From Planktothrix tepida PCC 9214 (lineage in GTDB: Bacteria; Cyanobacteriota; Cyanobacteriia; Cyanobacteriales; Microcoleaceae), in NCBI RefSeq assembly GCF_900009145.1, contig NZ_LN889782.1:427131-461617 (forward strand): 34,487 nt of DNA, written 5' to 3'. Both the position numbers and the translations under genes were made by a program. Under the pieces are notes generated by a model. That model was not told where the DNA came from and ran no database searches. It saw only the letters and a list, made by a program, of their open reading frames with translations. Below are positions 32,325 to 34,487 of the stretch, in pieces (positions within the stretch are counted from its first letter, which is position 1; each line of letters opens with the position of its first letter).

Positions 32325-33065
32325 ATGTCAAATCAACCCATTCGTGCCACTCAAATTCAGGTTCCTAACGGAGAATTACACATTGATGCCTATCTGGCTC
32401 AACCCACCGGAGAGGGTCAATTTCCAGGTGTTGTGGTCATTCAAGAAATTTTTGGGGTAAATTCCCATATTCGAGATGTCACCGAACGCATCGCCAAAGA
32501 AGGATATATTGCGATCGCCCCTGCCATTTATCAGCGTCAAGTGCCCGGTTTTGAAGTCGGTTATACTCAAGCTGATATGACATTAGGCCGAACCTACAAA
32601 GCTAAAACCACCGCCCCAGAACTATTAAGCGATATTCAAGCCACCCTGAACTATTTGAAAACCCTCCCCAACCTCACCCCAAAATTTGGTTCCATTGGGT
32701 TTTGTTTTGGCGGTCATGTTGTTTATTTAGCTTCGACCTTAGCTGATATTCGAGCTACCGCTTGTTTCTATGGCGGTGAAATACCCACAATGACCCCTGG
32801 TGGAGGGGAACCAACCCTGACTCGCACAAAAGATATTAAAGGGGTTCTCTATGGCTTTTTTGGGACAGAAGATCCCCTAATTCCCAACGAACAAGTTGAT
32901 CAAATCGAAACAGCCCTGCAAGATCATCAAATTCCCCATAAAATTTTCCGCTATAAAGCTGATCACGGCTTTTTCTGCGATCAACGCAGTACCTACAACG
33001 CCGAAGCAGCCCAAGATGCCTGGACGCAGGTTAAAGCCTTATTTGATCAGCAGTTAAGGGCTTAG
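32325..33065 (+). CDS. Dienelactone hydrolase family protein
   Basis: A 246-residue alpha/beta hydrolase. The catalytic triad is visible: Cys127 in GFCFGGH, Asp183 in GTEDPLIP and His214 in KADHGFFCD. A Glu in VVIQEIFGVNSHI matches the residue that orders the Cys in dienelactone hydrolases. The family's first known member opens dienelactones in chloroaromatic breakdown; cyanobacterial ones have no established substrate and probably act on lactones or esters. No signal peptide, so cytoplasmic. No clear Shine-Dalgarno sequence. The stop codon merges into a G-rich tract. Confidence 0.93.
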   Translation: MSNQPIRATQIQVPNGELHIDAYLAQPTGEGQFPGVVVIQEIFGVNSHIRDVTERIAKEGYIAIAPAIYQRQVPGFEVGYTQADMTLGRTYKAKTTAPELLSDIQATLNYLKTLPNLTPKFGSIGFCFGGHVVYLASTLADIRATACFYGGEIPTMTPGGGEPTLTRTKDIKGVLYGFFGTEDPLIPNEQVDQIETALQDHQIPHKIFRYKADHGFFCDQRSTYNAEAAQDAWTQVKALFDQQLRA

Positions 33066-33117
33066 GGGACAAGGGGACAAGGGAAGAGGGAGCGGGGGGA
33101 AGAGGGGAAGAGGGGAA
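33064..33117 (+). repeat. Nearly all-purine G-rich tract
   Basis: A 54-bp tract of GGGGACAA-like and GAGGGGAA-like units starting within the dienelactone hydrolase stop codon. At least six runs of three or more G in close spacing could fold into a G-quadruplex on the coding strand or its RNA. Confidence 0.7.
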
Positions 33118-33202
33118 ATCATTAACTTCTGTATAGATGTGCCAAGTGCAGAGTTTTGAGTTGGGGAAGGACTCGTAACCTCCAAGTACGTCTCTACACT
33201 GG

Positions 33203-33237
33203 TAACTGATAACTGATAACTGATAACTGATAACTGA
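33203..33237 (+). repeat. Heptamer tandem repeat TAACTGA, 5 copies
   Basis: Five perfect TAACTGA units in the gap between the dienelactone hydrolase and the S1 protein gene. Another 7-bp family, different from GGGAACA. Confidence 0.95.
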
Positions 33238-33355
33238 TTACAGTCAACCCGTCCAACTATGTTATGCTCAAAGGATTGCAGTGTTGTTGAAGACGAAAGC
33301 AACGTTATAAGCAGGTTCCTAACGGATTAATTTTTGTTTTTCTTTACTTTTTGCT

Positions 33356-34240
33356 ATGGCTACTAAAAACCCGTCCTTTTCTCTTGATGATTTTGCCAAA
33401 GCCCTAGATCAACACAGTTATGATTTACATAAAGGGCAAATCGTTAAGGGTCAGGTAGATTCATATACCAGCGATGGTGCATACATTGACATTAAAGGTG
33501 CTAAATCTCCCGGCTTTATTCCCAAAAAAGAAATTTCCGTTGTAGACGTTGAAGATATTTCCGAAATTCTTCCCTTAAAAGAAGAACGGGATTTTCTCAT
33601 TATTCGGGAGCAAAATGCCGACGGTCAAATATTACTTTCTATCCGACAATTAGAAATTAAACAAGTGTGGGATGATCTGATTGAGATTCAAAATAAAGGT
33701 CAATCTCTACAAGCAAGAGTCACGGGAGTAAATCGAGGGGGTGTTACCGTTGAAGTTCATTCCTTACGAGGATTTATTCCGCGATCGCATCTGTTAGAAA
33801 AAGACAATTTAGAATCGTTAATTGAACAATCCTTAAGCGTCACCATTTTAGAATTAGATGTTGAACGGAATAAAATTGTTTTATCCCAACGGTTAGCCTC
33901 TCAATCCCTAGGTTTTAGTCAATTAGAAGTCGGTCAATTGGTAGAAGGGAAAGTCATGGGTGTTAAACCCTTCGGTGTATTTGTGGATATTGAAGGAGTG
34001 ACGGGACTAATTCATATTAAAGAAGTCAGTCAAAAATATGTTGAATCTTTAGCAGAACTTTTTCCGATTGGTCAAATGATTAAAGCAATGGTCATTAGTT
34101 TAGATGAAGGTCGCCATCGGATTTCTCTATCCACCCGAATTTTAGAAAATTATCCGGGTGAAGCCGTTGAGAAATTATCCGAGGTCATGGAATCTGCTGA
34201 AGCTCGTGCAGAACGTGCTAAAAAGTTAATTAATCTGTAA
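33356..34240 (+). CDS. S1 RNA-binding domain protein (Rps1B-like, ribosomal protein S1 homolog)
   Basis: A 294-residue protein with three S1 domains. The first starts near residue 27 (GQIVKGQVDSYTSDGAYIDI), the second near 118 (GQSLQARVTGVNRGGVTVEV) and the third near 198 (GQLVEGKVMGVKPFGVFVDI, the best preserved). Cyanobacteria carry short S1 proteins of about 300 residues rather than the six-domain proteobacterial form. This one resembles the second, shorter paralogue (Rps1b type), which takes part in mRNA binding and translation start. The start is ATG in a T-rich leader with no Shine-Dalgarno sequence. A strong terminator follows. Confidence 0.9.
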   Translation: MATKNPSFSLDDFAKALDQHSYDLHKGQIVKGQVDSYTSDGAYIDIKGAKSPGFIPKKEISVVDVEDISEILPLKEERDFLIIREQNADGQILLSIRQLEIKQVWDDLIEIQNKGQSLQARVTGVNRGGVTVEVHSLRGFIPRSHLLEKDNLESLIEQSLSVTILELDVERNKIVLSQRLASQSLGFSQLEVGQLVEGKVMGVKPFGVFVDIEGVTGLIHIKEVSQKYVESLAELFPIGQMIKAMVISLDEGRHRISLSTRILENYPGEAVEKLSEVMESAEARAERAKKLINL

Positions 34241-34256
34241 TTCAACCTTTAAAAAG

Positions 34257-34298
34257 CCCCCCTAGTTATATTAAAATATTAATTAAATTTAGGGGGGA
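34257..34298 (+). terminator. Strong hairpin terminator after the S1 gene
   Basis: CCCCCCTA (34258-34265) pairs perfectly with TAGGGGGG (34291-34298) across an A/T-rich spacer that can extend the stem. It begins 17 bp after the stop codon. It lacks a T run on the plus strand, so it may also act as an mRNA 3'-end stabiliser. Confidence 0.65.
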
Positions 34299-34407
34299 AC
34301 TCTCTCAAATCGTTAATTTCTTGTTAAAATCTATAGCACTACACATTACAGTTGTACAGACGTACCAAAAGCGATCAGGACACGTTTTACTAAATTCTGA
34401 AAGCCTT

Positions 34408-34487
34408 TCCCTGTTCCCTGTTCCCTGTTCCCTGTTCCCTGTTCCCTGTTCCCTGTTCCCTGTTCCCTGTTCCCTGTTCCCTGTTCC
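34408..34487 (-). repeat. Heptamer tandem repeat TTCCCTG, 11 or more copies, runs off window end
   Basis: Perfect TTCCCTG units, the reverse complement of GGGAACA, fill the last 80 bp. It is the longest tract in the window and continues beyond it. The bases from 34299 to 34407 hold no gene that I can see. Confidence 0.97.

Overview
The window looks like chromosomal DNA of a cyanobacterium, probably a filamentous non-heterocystous one of the Oscillatoriales/Planktothrix type. The evidence is the many HIP1 octamers (GCGATCGC, a dozen or more scattered through genes), several heptamer short tandem repeat tracts (GGGAACA, AATTACG, TAACTGA, GTTGACT), and a gene set typical of cyanobacteria: a PlmA-like GntR regulator, an SLH/OprB porin, a short cyanobacterial-type S1 protein, a Mo-dependent nitrogenase C-terminal-domain protein, and a class III cyclase fused to AAA and TPR modules. 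The phylum is well supported; the genus is a guess.

Layout. 1-1714: the start of an unknown minus-strand gene, then a secreted GHL10-type glycosyl-hydrolase-like protein. 1778-4280: a small accessory block marked by three copies of a ~65-bp palindrome-ended dispersed repeat. Between the copies lie a HEPN/MNT toxin-antitoxin-like pair, a probable orphan polymorphic-toxin tip with an immunity-like partner, and a small hydrophobic protein with a very strong ribosome binding site. 4279-9959: a signalling locus with a zinc-ribbon/class III cyclase/AAA/TPR protein, a beta-hydroxyacid dehydrogenase 9 bp downstream of it, and a divergent HD-domain protein. 10112-13724: TatC with a long acidic N-terminal extension, a divergent membrane-anchored CHAT (caspase-like) protein, and a histidine phosphatase. 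13863-15962: a VCBS/FG-GAP plus RTX gene split by an intact 1141-bp IS5-like element. The TA target duplication and the in-frame original gene can be rebuilt base by base.

16426-24972: mostly core genes: yebC translationally coupled to a double-lobed retropepsin-like protease, a Nudix hydrolase, tRNA-Gln(UUG), an LRAT-type protein, a PAS-GGDEF-EAL protein with a degenerate GGDEF half, mutS, and a secreted SH3b protein. 24973-28591: two genes with strikingly structured leaders, a Mo-nitrogenase C-terminal-domain protein and an SLH porin, separated by a conserved-looking minus-strand gene. 28677-34240: a membrane-anchored repeat protein, a nitroreductase downstream of plmA, a divergent dienelactone hydrolase, and an S1-domain protein with a strong terminator. 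The window ends in a long TTCCCTG heptamer tract.

The most concrete new points are the fully reconstructable IS disruption, the repeat-punctuated toxin/antitoxin block (one repeat copy supplies a neighbouring gene's stop codon), the chains of hairpins upstream of the porin and the Mo-nitrogenase-domain gene, and sequence signs that the GGDEF half and the cyclase base-recognition site are non-canonical. I see no CRISPR array, prophage or large biosynthetic cluster.
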